Assembly (NCBI RefSeq): GCF_030540775.2
Contig: NZ_CP141266.1
Coordinates: forward strand, 3,025,001 to 3,089,000
Direction of reading: 5' to 3'
DNA length: 64,000 nucleotides
From: Flavivirga abyssicola
GTDB lineage: Bacteria > Bacteroidota > Bacteroidia > Flavobacteriales > Flavobacteriaceae
The stretch's first letter is position 1. Every line of letters starts with the position of its first letter. The notes below the pieces were generated by a model, which was given only the letters and a program-made list of their open reading frames with translations, made no database searches and was not told where the DNA came from. The position numbers were made by a program, and so were the translations under genes. Of the stretch, positions 1-9,100 are shown one piece after another.

Positions 1-1
1 A

Positions 2-2686
2 GTGCCAATTAAAGGAGAAGGTTTAACATTCTATTCTTCAGAAGAAGTTGTTATTGCTTTTAATGAAAAGAAAGTAGACTTAAATGCAGGTATAAAAGTA
101 AGAACGATAGATATTAATGAAGATGGTAAATTAGCGCCTACAATTGTAGAAACTACAGTTGGTCGTGTATTATTTAACCAACATGTGCCACAAGCAGCAG
201 GTTATATTAATGAAGTGCTTACTAAAAAATCATTAAGAGATATTATTGGTAGTATCTTGAAGTTTACTTCAGTTCCTGAAACAGCAGATTTCTTAGATGC
301 TATTAGAACATTAGGATTCAAATTTGCATTCCAAGGTGGATTATCATTTAGTTTAGGTGATATTATCATTCCACCGGAAAAGCAAGGTATGATTGATAAA
401 GCGAATGGCTTAGTTGATGGTATTATGGGTAACTATAACATGGGACTTATAACAAACAATGAGCGTTATAATCAGGTTATTGATATCTGGACATCTACAA
501 ATGCAGAATTGACAGAGTTGTCTATGAAGCGTATTCGTGAAGATCAGCAAGGATTTAACTCGGTGTTTATGATGCTTGATTCTGGAGCTCGTGGATCTAA
601 AGAACAGATTCGTCAGCTTACAGGTATGCGTGGATTAATGGCAAAGCCTAAAAAATCTAATGCAGGTGGTGGCGAGATTATTGAGAATCCAATTCTTTCT
701 AACTTTAAAGAAGGACTTTCAATTTTAGAATACTTTATTTCTACGCACGGTGCACGTAAAGGTCTTGCAGATACCGCTCTTAAAACAGCCGATGCAGGTT
801 ACTTAACACGTCGTTTAGTTGATGTATCTCAAGATGTTATTATCAATACAGAAGATTGTGGTACGTTAAGAGGCGTAGAAGTTGAGCCATTAAAGAAGAA
901 CGATGAAGTTGTAGAGAAGCTAGAAGAGAGAATTGTTGGACGTGTTTCATTAAATGATGTTTACAATCCTTTAACCGAAGAGTTATTAGTAGCATCTGGC
1001 CAATTAATTGAAGATGATATAGCAAAAGCTATAGAAGCATCTCCAATTGAAAGTTTAGAAGTACGTTCTGCATTAACATGTGAAGCTTTACAAGGAATTT
1101 GTGCTAAATGTTATGGTCGTAATTTAGCGACAGGTAAGATGGTACAAAGAGGAGAAGCTGTTGGTGTTGTCGCTGCACAGTCTATTGGAGAACCAGGAAC
1201 TCAGTTAACACTTCGTACATTCCACGTGGGTGGTATTGCAGGTAACATCTCTGAAGATAATAAATTAGCTGTTAAATTTGATGGTCTTGCTGAAATTGAA
1301 GATTTAAAAACAGTTAAAGGTGAAGATGGAGAAGGTAACATCGTTGATATTGTTATCTCTAGAACATCAGAGCTTAAGCTTACAGATAAACAAACAGGAA
1401 TTGTTTTAAGTACAAATAATATCCCTTATGGTTCAACCATTTATGTTAAAAATGGAGATAGCTTAACTAAAGGAGATGTAGTTTGTTCTTGGGATCCATA
1501 TAATGGTGTTATTATTTCAGAATTTGCTGGTAAAGTGAAATATGAAAATATAGAACAAGGTGTTACTTATCAAGTTGAAATCGATGAACAAACAGGTTTC
1601 CAAGAAAAAGTAATTTCTGAATCTAGAAACAAGAAACTTATCCCAACACTTCATATCGAAGATGCAAAAGGTGAAACAATACGTTCTTATAACTTACCAG
1701 TAGGAGCTCACTTAATGATTGACGATGGAGAAAAAATTAAGGTTGGAAAAATTTTAGTTAAAATACCACGTAAATCTGCTAAAGCGGGTGATATTACCGG
1801 AGGTTTACCTCGTGTAACGGAGCTATTCGAAGCGCGTAACCCTTCTAATCCAGCTGTAGTAAGTGAGATTGATGGAGTTGTTTCTTTTGGTAAGATAAAA
1901 AGAGGTAATCGTGAGATTATTGTAGAATCTAAATTAGGAGAGATCAAGAAATACCTTGTTAAACTATCGAATCAAATTCTTGTTCAAGAAAATGATTACG
2001 TAAAAGCTGGTATGCCACTTTCTGATGGTTCAATTACGCCTAACGATATCTTAAACATTAAAGGACCTTCTGCAGTTCAACAATATCTAGTAAACGAAGT
2101 ACAAGAAGTATATCGTTTGCAAGGTGTGAAGATTAATGATAAGCACTTTGAGGTTGTTGTAAGACAGATGATGCGTAAAGTACGTATTATTGATTCTGGT
2201 GATACGATTTTCTTAGAAGATCAATTAGCTCATAAAGCAGATTTCATAAAAGAAAATGATGATATTTTCGGAATGAAAGTAATTGAAGATGCTGGAGATT
2301 CAACAAATCTTAAAGCGGGACAAATTATTTCGCCTCGTGAACTAAGAGATGAAAATTCAATTTTACGTAGAGAAGATAAGCAACTTGTAGAAGCAAGAGA
2401 TGCTAAGCCAGCAACTGCTACTCCAATACTGCAAGGTATAACAAGGGCTTCACTTCAAACTAAATCATTTATTTCTGCAGCATCGTTCCAGGAAACAACT
2501 AAGGTTCTTAACGAAGCGGCTGTAGCAGGTAAAGTAGATAGTTTAGAAGGATTGAAAGAAAATGTAATTGTTGGACATAGAATACCAGCAGGTACAGGTA
2601 TGAGAAGTTATACAGATATCATTGTAGGCTCTAAAGAAGAGTTTGATGAAATGATGCAGGTAAAACAAGAATTAAATTATAATTAA
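2..2686 (+). CDS. rpoC: DNA-directed RNA polymerase beta' subunit, C-terminal part (5' end outside window)
   Basis: This is the last 894 residues of RNA polymerase beta', the subunit that carries the active-site magnesium motif; that motif (NADFDGD) would lie upstream of the window. Family members in Bacteroidetes are about 1430 residues, so roughly the first third is missing. Visible landmarks are the second zinc site, a Cys near residue 286 followed by [13 protein letters not shown] around residue 360, and the trigger-loop region beginning [18 protein letters not shown] near residue 384, where nucleotide addition is controlled. The frame is open from the first bases, so no start codon is assigned. 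The gene ends in TAA at 2684-2686 and is followed by hairpins and a terminator before the next gene. Confidence 0.98.
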   Translation: MPIKGEGLTFYSSEEVVIAFNEKKVDLNAGIKVRTIDINEDGKLAPTIVETTVGRVLFNQHVPQAAGYINEVLTKKSLRDIIGSILKFTSVPETADFLDAIRTLGFKFAFQGGLSFSLGDIIIPPEKQGMIDKANGLVDGIMGNYNMGLITNNERYNQVIDIWTSTNAELTELSMKRIREDQQGFNSVFMMLDSGARGSKEQIRQLTGMRGLMAKPKKSNAGGGEIIENPILSNFKEGLSILEYFISTHGARKGLADTALKTADAGYLTRRLVDVSQDVIINTEDCGTLRGVEVEPLKKNDEVVEKLEERIVGRVSLNDVYNPLTEELLVASGQLIEDDIAKAIEASPIESLEVRSALTCEALQGICAKCYGRNLATGKMVQRGEAVGVVAAQSIGEPGTQLTLRTFHVGGIAGNISEDNKLAVKFDGLAEIEDLKTVKGEDGEGNIVDIVISRTSELKLTDKQTGIVLSTNNIPYGSTIYVKNGDSLTKGDVVCSWDPYNGVIISEFAGKVKYENIEQGVTYQVEIDEQTGFQEKVISESRNKKLIPTLHIEDAKGETIRSYNLPVGAHLMIDDGEKIKVGKILVKIPRKSAKAGDITGGLPRVTELFEARNPSNPAVVSEIDGVVSFGKIKRGNREIIVESKLGEIKKYLVKLSNQILVQENDYVKAGMPLSDGSITPNDILNIKGPSAVQQYLVNEVQEVYRLQGVKINDKHFEVVVRQMMRKVRIIDSGDTIFLEDQLAHKADFIKENDDIFGMKVIEDAGDSTNLKAGQIISPRELRDENSILRREDKQLVEARDAKPATATPILQGITRASLQTKSFISAASFQETTKVLNEAAVAGKVDSLEGLKENVIVGHRIPAGTGMRSYTDIIVGSKEEFDEMMQVKQELNYN

Positions 2687-2756
2687 TGAGATTCCGGCTC
2701 TCTTTTTTAAAAGAGAGTTGGATAATCGAATTATTCCCACGTAGGTGGGAATCTCA
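2687..2756. repeat. Nested palindromic intergenic element
   Basis: The outer arms TGAGATTCC (2687-2695) and GGAATCTCA (2748-2756) are complementary. Inside them are two further hairpins: CTCTCTTTT/AAAAGAGAG (2698-2717) and ATTCCCAC/GTGGGAAT with loop GTAG (2733-2752). The element begins directly after the rpoC stop codon. Its GGAATCTCAT end is shared with the dispersed element at 63900-63980, so the two may be related. It could fold in RNA or be a non-autonomous repeat. The function is unknown. Confidence 0.6.
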
Positions 2757-2763
2757 TAAAGAG

Positions 2764-2790
2764 AAAAATCCTGCAATAGCAGGATTTTTT
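2764..2790 (+). terminator. Rho-independent terminator after rpoC
   Basis: The stem AAATCCTGC / GCAGGATTT has loop AATA and runs into a T-tract. It lies 78 nt after the rpoC stop and 25 nt before the DUF3467 start, so it probably separates the two transcripts or attenuates readthrough. Confidence 0.8.
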
Positions 2791-2814
2791 AATTAATTAA
2801 AAAACATATATGTT

Positions 2815-3132
2815 ATGGCAAACGAAAAAGATAATCAAAAGCAAGGTCAAATTAACATTGAACTGGATGAAAAAGTAGCTGAAGGAACATATTCCAATTT
2901 AGCTATAATTAATCATTCAGTTTCAGAGTTTGTTGTAGATTTTGTAAATATTATGCCTGGAATTCCTAAGAGTAAAGTGAAATCTAGAATAATATTAACG
3001 CCTCAACATGCTAAACGTTTATTAAAAGCTTTAGGAGAAAATGTAGCTAGGTTTGAAAATGCACATGGTGAAATAAAGGATTACGAGCAACCACCTATAC
3101 CCTTGAATTTTGGCCCGACGGGTCAAGCATAA
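2815..3132 (+). CDS. DUF3467 family protein
   Basis: This 105-residue cytoplasmic protein matches DUF3467: a hydrophilic N-terminus, then the core EFVVDFVNIMPG and the helix LTPQHAKRLLKALGENVARFE. It has no signal peptide and no membrane segment. The family has no established function; in Bacteroidetes it is commonly found next to rpoC, as here. The ATG at 2815 follows an A-rich leader, and no strong promoter of its own was seen, so partial readthrough from rpoC is possible. The last 16 codons, including the stop, are copied 107 bp downstream (3192-3239) with only synonymous differences, which suggests a lost tandem paralogue. Confidence 0.85.
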   Translation: MANEKDNQKQGQINIELDEKVAEGTYSNLAIINHSVSEFVVDFVNIMPGIPKSKVKSRIILTPQHAKRLLKALGENVARFENAHGEIKDYEQPPIPLNFGPTGQA

Positions 3133-3170
3133 TATTTAAGTATAACTTATAATTATCAGGTGCTTAATAA

Positions 3171-3239
3171 GGTTGCTCGAAATACTTTCTAGAGCAACCA
3201 CCCATACCTTTAAATTTTGGCCCGACGGGTCAAGCATAA
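3171..3239 (+). pseudogene. Remnant 3' end of a second DUF3467 gene
   Basis: Bases 3192-3239 repeat bases 3085-3132 with 45 of 48 identical. All three differences fall at third codon positions (CCT/CCC, CCC/CCT, TTG/TTA), so the copy still encodes the C-terminal PPIPLNFGPTGQA and a stop codon. No upstream part of a gene remains. Immediately before it GGTTGCTC (3171-3178) is complementary to GAGCAACC (3192-3199), giving a hairpin. The synonymous pattern implies that the copy diverged while still coding. Confidence 0.6.
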
Positions 3240-3279
3240 AAAATAAAAGCTCTTGAAATTTTCAAGAGCTTTTATTTTT
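3238..3279. terminator. Bidirectional terminator
   Basis: A long stem, AATAAAAGCTCTTGAAA / TTTCAAGAGCTTTTATT, has A- and T-tracts on both sides. It lies between the plus-strand DUF3467 locus and the minus-strand ferredoxin-like gene, so it can end transcription in either direction. Confidence 0.85.
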
Positions 3280-3444
3280 ATAACAATTAACTATATTAAA
3301 AAAATATTCCATTAATTTTAATTATACCTCTTAAAATTTGGACTAAATAAATTAGCTTTCAGTTCTTTTTTTAAATTTTATATGGTATATGATAGACGAC
3401 ATGTATAAAATAGCTTAAATGAGCTTATTTTACTTTGTTAAGTT

Positions 3445-3681
3445 TTATGCGACCTTTTTATCGTCTTTGTTGTAATGAAACTGCAAGGCACCAGAAGGAC
3501 ATTTTTTTACTTGCTGTATTATTTTTTCGGTAGGCGCTCCTTCAAGATCAATCCAAGGAATAACAGAATCTTGAAATACACTTGAAAGTTCTTTTGCACA
3601 ATGATCAGAATGTATGCAAGTACAGGGGTCAAAAGTTACAGTAATGTCTAAATTACTGAAAACATTGTCTTTAGTTTTCAT
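3445..3681 (-). CDS. Divergent 4Fe-4S mono-cluster protein (Fer4_19 / YjdI-like)
   Basis: This 78-residue protein has the Fer4_19 cysteine pattern: Cys20-x-Cys22-x5-Cys28 (CTCIHSDHC), then PWIDLEG near residue 42, and Cys61-Pro in KKCPSGAL. These four cysteines are expected to hold one 4Fe-4S cluster. Proteins of this family are small electron carriers or cluster proteins of unknown partner. There is no signal peptide, so it should act in the cytoplasm. It is a single gene reading away from prfC, with 131 bp of upstream DNA that carries a 13-bp direct repeat (3750-3762 and 3789-3801). Confidence 0.85.
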   Translation of the reverse strand: MKTKDNVFSNLDITVTFDPCTCIHSDHCAKELSSVFQDSVIPWIDLEGAPTEKIIQQVKKCPSGALQFHYNKDDKKVA

Positions 3682-3749
3682 AAGTAGGTTATTTTAAGGC
3701 TGTAATTCTATTTTAAATTTATAATGTGATTAGTTAAAATATTTAAAAT

Positions 3750-3801
3750 AATCGATTAAATGTATGAAATTATCGTTTAAAAACCAAAAAATCGATTAAA
3801 T
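3750..3801. repeat. 13-bp direct repeat upstream of the ferredoxin-like gene
   Basis: AATCGATTAAATG occurs at 3750-3762 and again at 3789-3801, 39 bp apart, 69-120 bp upstream of the minus-strand ATG at 3681. The core ATCGATTAAA also occurs at 5908-5917, near the adhesin promoter. A protein-binding role is possible but unproven. Confidence 0.4.
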
Positions 3802-3812
3802 GCACACAATAA

Positions 3813-5402
3813 TTAGTTATACTCTGAAGTAAAGTGAAACTTAATGCTAGGGTATTTTTGCTGTGTCATTTGTAATGAAAAAGGAGAATCTGCTAAAAAT
3901 ACTAGCTGATTTTGTTTGTCTTTCGCTAGAAAACGTTGTTTTACTCTAATAAATTCTTTGTACTCCTCACTTTTTGAATCTTCAGGTTCAACCCAGCAAG
4001 CCTTATGCACATTTAAATTTTCATAAGAACATTTTGCTCCATATTCATGCTCTAATCTATATTGAATAACTTCATATTGTAATGCACCAACGGTTCCAAT
4101 TACTTTTCTGCCATTTAACTCTAGTGTAAATAGTTGAGCAACACCTTCATCCATTAACTGGTCTATGCCTTTAAAAAGTTGTTTGGATTTTAAAGGATCA
4201 GCATTATTAATATATCTAAAATGTTCGGGAGAGAAGCTAGGAACGCCTTTATAGTTTAGTATTTCTCCCTCAGTTAATGTATCCCCAATTTTAAAACTGC
4301 CAGTATCTTGCAATCCTACGATATCTCCAGGAAATGATATATCCACAATCTCTTTCTTTTCAGCAAAAAAGGCATTAGGACTAGAGAATTTTAATTTTTT
4401 ATTATGCCTTACATGCAAATAAGGTGTATTTCGTTTAAATTCACCAGAAACAATTTTTACAAAAGCTAACCGGTTCCTATGATTAGGGTCCATATTAGCA
4501 TGTATTTTAAAAACGAAGCCAGAGAATTTATTTTCATCAGGTTGTACTAAACGTTCTTCACTATCTTTAGCTCGTGGTTTTGGAGCAATTTCAACAAAAC
4601 AATCTAATAACTCTCTAACACCAAAATTATTTAATGCAGAACCAAAAAATACAGGTTGTATGTTGCCATTAAGGTATTCCTCTTTGTTGAATTCTGGATA
4701 AATACCTTCAACAAGTTCGATTTCTTCTCTTAGTGTCTGAGCAGCATGATCCCCAACTAGCGTATCTAGTTCTGAAGCCCCTAAATCTTTAATTTCTATG
4801 GTTTCTTCAATATCTTTTCTACTGTCACCACTAAATAAATTAATATTCTTTTCCCAAATATTATAAATACCTTTAAAATCATATCCCATACCAATAGGGA
4901 AACTCAATGGGGTTACTTTTAATCCTAACTTTTGTTCTATTTCATCTAAAAGATCGAAAGCGTCTTTTCCTTCTCTATCCATTTTATTAATAAAAACGAT
5001 CATTGGAATGTTTCGCATTCTGCAGACTTCAACTAATTTTTCGGTTTGCTCCTCGACACCTTTAGCAACATCGATTACTACAATAACGCTATCAACCGCT
5101 GTCAATGTTCTAAAAGTATCTTCAGCAAAATCTTTGTGTCCAGGCGTATCAAGTATATTAATTTTGATACCATTATATTCAAAAGCTAAAACGGAGGTAG
5201 CAACAGAAATACCACGTTGGCGCTCTATTTCCATAAAATCGCTGGTTGCACCCTTCTTTATTTTGTTACTTTTTACAGCTCCGGCTTCTTGAATAGCACC
5301 ACCAAAGAGTAATAACTTTTCAGTTAAAGTCGTTTTACCGGCATCGGGGTGCGAAATAATACCAAAGGTACGTCTGCGTTGTATTTCCTCTAAAAAACTC
5401 AT
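3813..5402 (-). CDS. prfC: Peptide chain release factor 3
   Basis: This 529-residue translational GTPase removes RF1/RF2 from the ribosome after peptide release. The length equals that of the E. coli protein. The G-domain motifs are all present: SHPDAGKTT (residues 17-25), the switch I segment RGISVATS, DTPGHKDF and NKMDRE. It is followed by the domain II beta barrel and the C-terminal RF3 domain ending near HFTSEYN. The start at 5402 gives the normal N-terminus for the family. A -7 type box (TATATTTG on the minus strand, 5432-5425) lies just upstream. The gene appears monocistronic. Confidence 0.96.
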   Translation of the reverse strand: MSFLEEIQRRRTFGIISHPDAGKTTLTEKLLLFGGAIQEAGAVKSNKIKKGATSDFMEIERQRGISVATSVLAFEYNGIKINILDTPGHKDFAEDTFRTLTAVDSVIVVIDVAKGVEEQTEKLVEVCRMRNIPMIVFINKMDREGKDAFDLLDEIEQKLGLKVTPLSFPIGMGYDFKGIYNIWEKNINLFSGDSRKDIEETIEIKDLGASELDTLVGDHAAQTLREEIELVEGIYPEFNKEEYLNGNIQPVFFGSALNNFGVRELLDCFVEIAPKPRAKDSEERLVQPDENKFSGFVFKIHANMDPNHRNRLAFVKIVSGEFKRNTPYLHVRHNKKLKFSSPNAFFAEKKEIVDISFPGDIVGLQDTGSFKIGDTLTEGEILNYKGVPSFSPEHFRYINNADPLKSKQLFKGIDQLMDEGVAQLFTLELNGRKVIGTVGALQYEVIQYRLEHEYGAKCSYENLNVHKACWVEPEDSKSEEYKEFIRVKQRFLAKDKQNQLVFLADSPFSLQMTQQKYPSIKFHFTSEYN

Positions 5403-5424
5403 ATATGTTTATACAAATGGGTTG

Positions 5425-5432
5425 CAAATATA
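5425..5432 (-). promoter_or_regulatory. -7 box of the prfC promoter
   Basis: On the minus strand TATATTTG matches the Bacteroidetes -7 consensus TAnnTTTG. Transcription would start near 5421, about 20 nt before the ATG. No clear TTTG -33 element was found at the usual distance. Confidence 0.45.
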
Positions 5433-5870
5433 ATATTAATATAATTGTTTTTTATAGAAATCAATTGTAGAAAGCATCTTCACATTGAGGTTTTTAGAAA
5501 CTAATTAGTTGTTTTATATTATTATCATTCCTATTTAACTATGCTTTATAGATTAAAGATGTCTTAATGGAAATATTAATATAAGATGTTTTTTTTGAGA
5601 TTTGTTTTATTTTTTTTGAAGTAGAACGAACTAATAAAATAGTGTTATTCAATTAATATAAAAATATATCAATTTTTAACTTAACTAACTATTTATGAGT
5701 CTGTTTGTGTTTAGTTTTACTCTCAAAAATAGAAAATTAATCTATTTTATTATTTGTAAGTAATTTATGCGTTTTATTAGTGTTTATAGGTTTTTTGAGA
5801 GTTTTGACAGCTTATTTTTGAAGGCTTTGTATTACATTTTAATTAATATATAAAAAAAAAAATGGTTTTG

Positions 5871-5901
5871 TTTGCAAAAGTGTGCAAAAAACATATATTT
5901 G
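5871..5901 (+). promoter_or_regulatory. Promoter of the adhesin-PorP-OmpA operon
   Basis: TTTG (5871-5874), a 19-nt spacer and TATATTTG (5894-5901) match the Bacteroidetes housekeeping consensus TTTG-N19-21-TAnnTTTG. Transcription would begin near 5905, giving a leader of about 250 nt before the adhesin ATG. Two ATCGAT sites at 5908-5913 and 5928-5933 lie at or just after the start point, a position suited to repression. Confidence 0.7.
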
Positions 5902-6002
5902 CATTTTATCGATTAAAAATGCGTTTCATCGATATAAGATAAAATTTAATAAATAAGAACAATTGCTATTATAAGAATATCTACTAACCAACTCTCAACA
6001 TT

Positions 6003-6107
6003 ATGAATTTTTCTATTAAACTTTCTAATAAAATGAAAGCTTATTTTTTAGACTTTCAGATTTTTTATAAATCAATTTTCACTATCTCATTCTCAACCAA
6101 TTATTGA
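6003..6107 (+). CDS. Candidate leader peptide upstream of the giant adhesin
   Basis: ATG at 6003 opens 34 codons ending in TGA at 6105-6107; the peptide begins MNFSIKLSNKMKAYFLDF. It lies in the predicted leader of the adhesin mRNA and, by position, in the same frame as the adhesin start. Both ATGs are preceded by a similar ACTCTC(A/G)A stretch. It could be a translated leader or a decayed N-terminal copy. I do not recognise a family, and there is no direct proof of translation. Confidence 0.3.
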   Translation: MNFSIKLSNKMKAYFLDFQIFYKSIFTISFSTNY

Positions 6108-6158
6108 TAATATAACATCAATTACTACAACCAAATTTATTAATTATAACTCTCGAAG

Positions 6159-9100
6159 ATGAAAACCCTTAGACATTTTTTATTCAAAAATAAACATGTT
6201 TTGTTTTTTAAAAGTTTAGAATTAAAAAAAGAACAGTTTAAGTATTCATACTTGTTGATATTTACAAGTTTGTTATTTTCAATTTCTGCAATTTCTCAAA
6301 CTAATATTAGTGGAGTAATAAATGATTATCAGGCTGTTACCGGTATAAGTTTTCCTGGTTGTGGTCCGTGTAACACATCTCCGGCATGTTTAAATGCAAT
6401 TACTGTAGGAAATGCTTCTGCCTTTTCAATTGGAGATAAGGTTTTAATCATTCAGATGAAAGGAGCTACTATAGATAATACAAATACATCAACAGCTGGT
6501 GATATTATTGATATAGGTAATGCAGGTAATTACGAATTTTTTACTGTTTCAAATATCATAGGTAATGATGTTTATCCAAACGGACCATTAGTAAATACTT
6601 ATGATATACCAGGGCTAGTACAGCTAGTTAGAGTTCCTAATTTTAATAACAACGTAAATGTAACGGGTACGGTTTCAGGTGTTCCATGGGATCCGGTTTC
6701 AGGAACTGGAGGTGTTGTGGCTATTTTTGTAGAAGACACTTTAACACTTAATGCTGATATAGATGCAGGAGAAATGGGGTATAATGGTGTAACAGTAAGT
6801 GCAAATGGCACCTTAGATAATTGTTCAGTCATTCCGAATACGCAAATGGTATTTCCTTCTACAAATACAGTGTCTTCTCCTAAAGGACAGGGAATTGTTG
6901 TAGATGATCCGAATTTTAATAGGGGTAGAGGACCAAGAGCTAATGGCGGCGGCGGCGGCGTCGCAGGAGATTCCGGCGGTGGTGGTGGCTCTAACTACGG
7001 TGCTGGAGGTATAGGTGGTAATCGATGGTGTGATACTTCAAACCCACTCACTGCTGGTGGTGAAGGAGGAATTAGTTTACAAACTTATTTGGAGCAAAGA
7101 AGAGTGTTCTTAGGAGGAGCTGGTGGAGCAGGTTATATCACTAATTTAAATCCAGCAATTGCCACTAATGGAGGAGGTATTGTAGTGATACGCGCTAGAC
7201 ATATAGTAGGTAATAATAGAACTATTTTTGCACAAGGAGCAGATTCTACAGCACCAGGTACAGGTATTGATGGTGGCGGTGGCGGTGGAGCTGGAGGTTC
7301 TGTTGCTTTCGATATTGAATCATATTCAGGAACTGTAAATGTTGACATTTCTGGAGGTGATGGTCAGGATTTAGGTACAGATATATTACACGGTCCTGGT
7401 GGCGGTGGCGGTGGCGGTGTATTTCTTCACAATTTAGAAATGCCACCAGCAAATATTATTATTGATTTTCAAGGAGGTATAGCTGGTGTGCATCAAGCAC
7501 CAGAAGATACTAATACTAACGGAGCTCAAGATGGAACCGAAGGCGGTATTATATCGTATTATACTATAGTGGAAACTAAGGATAGAGATGGAGATGGTGT
7601 TGAAGATTTTTGTGATTTAGATAGTGATGGTGACGGTATTTTAGATACAGAAGAAGCAGGAGATTCTACATTTGATCCAAGTGGAGATGCAGATGGAGAT
7701 GGTATAGATAATTATTTAGATAGTAGTGATACAACACCTGGTTTTCCATCCTTTACGGATACTAACGGAGATGGTGTAAATGATTTATATGATAATGATG
7801 GTGATGGTATTCCAGATTTTCTGGATTTAGATAGTGATAATGATGGGATATATGATGTTATAGAAGCCGGAGGTGTTGATGGTGACGGAGATGGGCTCAT
7901 TGGAACAGGAGCACTAGTTGATACAGATGGAGATGGTTGGTCAGATATAACCGATCCAACTAATGGAGGAATACCATTAATATTAATACAATCTGATGGA
8001 GATTCAATTCCGGATTTATTAGACGTAGATAGTGATGGGGATGGTTGTCCTGATGCTCTTGAAGGATCAGGAAGTTTTGTTGCCGGAGATTTAACAAGTA
8101 GTAATAATTTAGCAGATGATGATGAAGGAAGTGTAGATAGTGATGGGGTTCCTACAAATACAGGAAGCCCTCAAGGAACTAATGCCCTCGTAACTACTGC
8201 ATCAGCACTAGGAGGAATAACAACACAACCAACAGCAAGTGTAGTATGTTCTGGAAACAATGCCTCATTTACAGTTGTTGATACTGGTGATAATCTAGTA
8301 TATCAGTGGCAAGAAAGAATTGGAGCAGGAGCATGGACGGACTTATCGAATGCAGGGATTTATAGTGGAACAGATACAGCAACTTTAACTTTAACGGCCC
8401 CACCAATTGGTCATTCAGGAAGGGAATATCGAGTAGTTATTACTAGTACAACTAATGAATGTAAAAATACATTATCCAATGAAGTTGCAATAACAGTTAA
8501 CGCCCTTCCAGGTACGCCTGCTATCACGGGAACAAACACATTATGCGTGAACGATACCACGACCTTAAATACCACGGCTGTCGGTACGATCGTATGGAGC
8601 TCTGCCACCCCGGCCGTAGCGACGATCAACCCGGGAACAGGCGAAGTGACGGCTATTAGCTCGGGGACCACGGATATAAGCTATACGGTAACGGACGGCA
8701 ACAGCTGTAGCAGCACCTCGGGAACCTTCACGGTAACGGTGAACGCCCTTCCAGGTACGCCTGCTATCACGGGAACAAACACATTATGCGTGAACGATAC
8801 CACGACCTTAAATACCACGGCTGTCGGTACGATCGTATGGAGCTCTGCCACCCCGGCCGTAGCGACGATCAACCCGGGAACAGGCGAAGTGACGGCTATT
8901 AGCTCGGGGACCACGGATATAAGCTATACGGTAACGGACGGCAACAGCTGTAGCAGCACCTCGGGAACCTTCACGGTAACGGTGAACGCCCTTCCAGGTA
9001 CGCCTGCTATCACGGGAACAAACACATTATGCGTGAACGATACCACGACCTTAAATACCACGGCTGTCGGTACGATCGTATGGAGCTCTGCCACCCCGGC

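Larger units (their letters stand above)
3133..3444. other. Intergenic region between convergent genes
   Basis: This 312-bp gap holds the DUF3467 tail copy (3192-3239) and a strong bidirectional hairpin terminator (3238-3279). The remainder, 3280-3444, is A+T-rich with nothing recognisable. Confidence 0.7.
5403..6158. other. Long intergenic region and 5' leader of the adhesin operon
   Basis: This is 756 bp of A+T-rich DNA between the divergent prfC and adhesin genes. It contains the prfC -7 box (5425-5432), a widely spaced inverted repeat ACTCTCAAAAA (5719-5729) / TTTTTGAGAGT (5792-5802), a consensus promoter (5871-5901), two ATCGAT hexamers exactly 20 bp apart (5908 and 5928), and a 34-codon leader reading frame (6003-6107). 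Confidence 0.7.
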
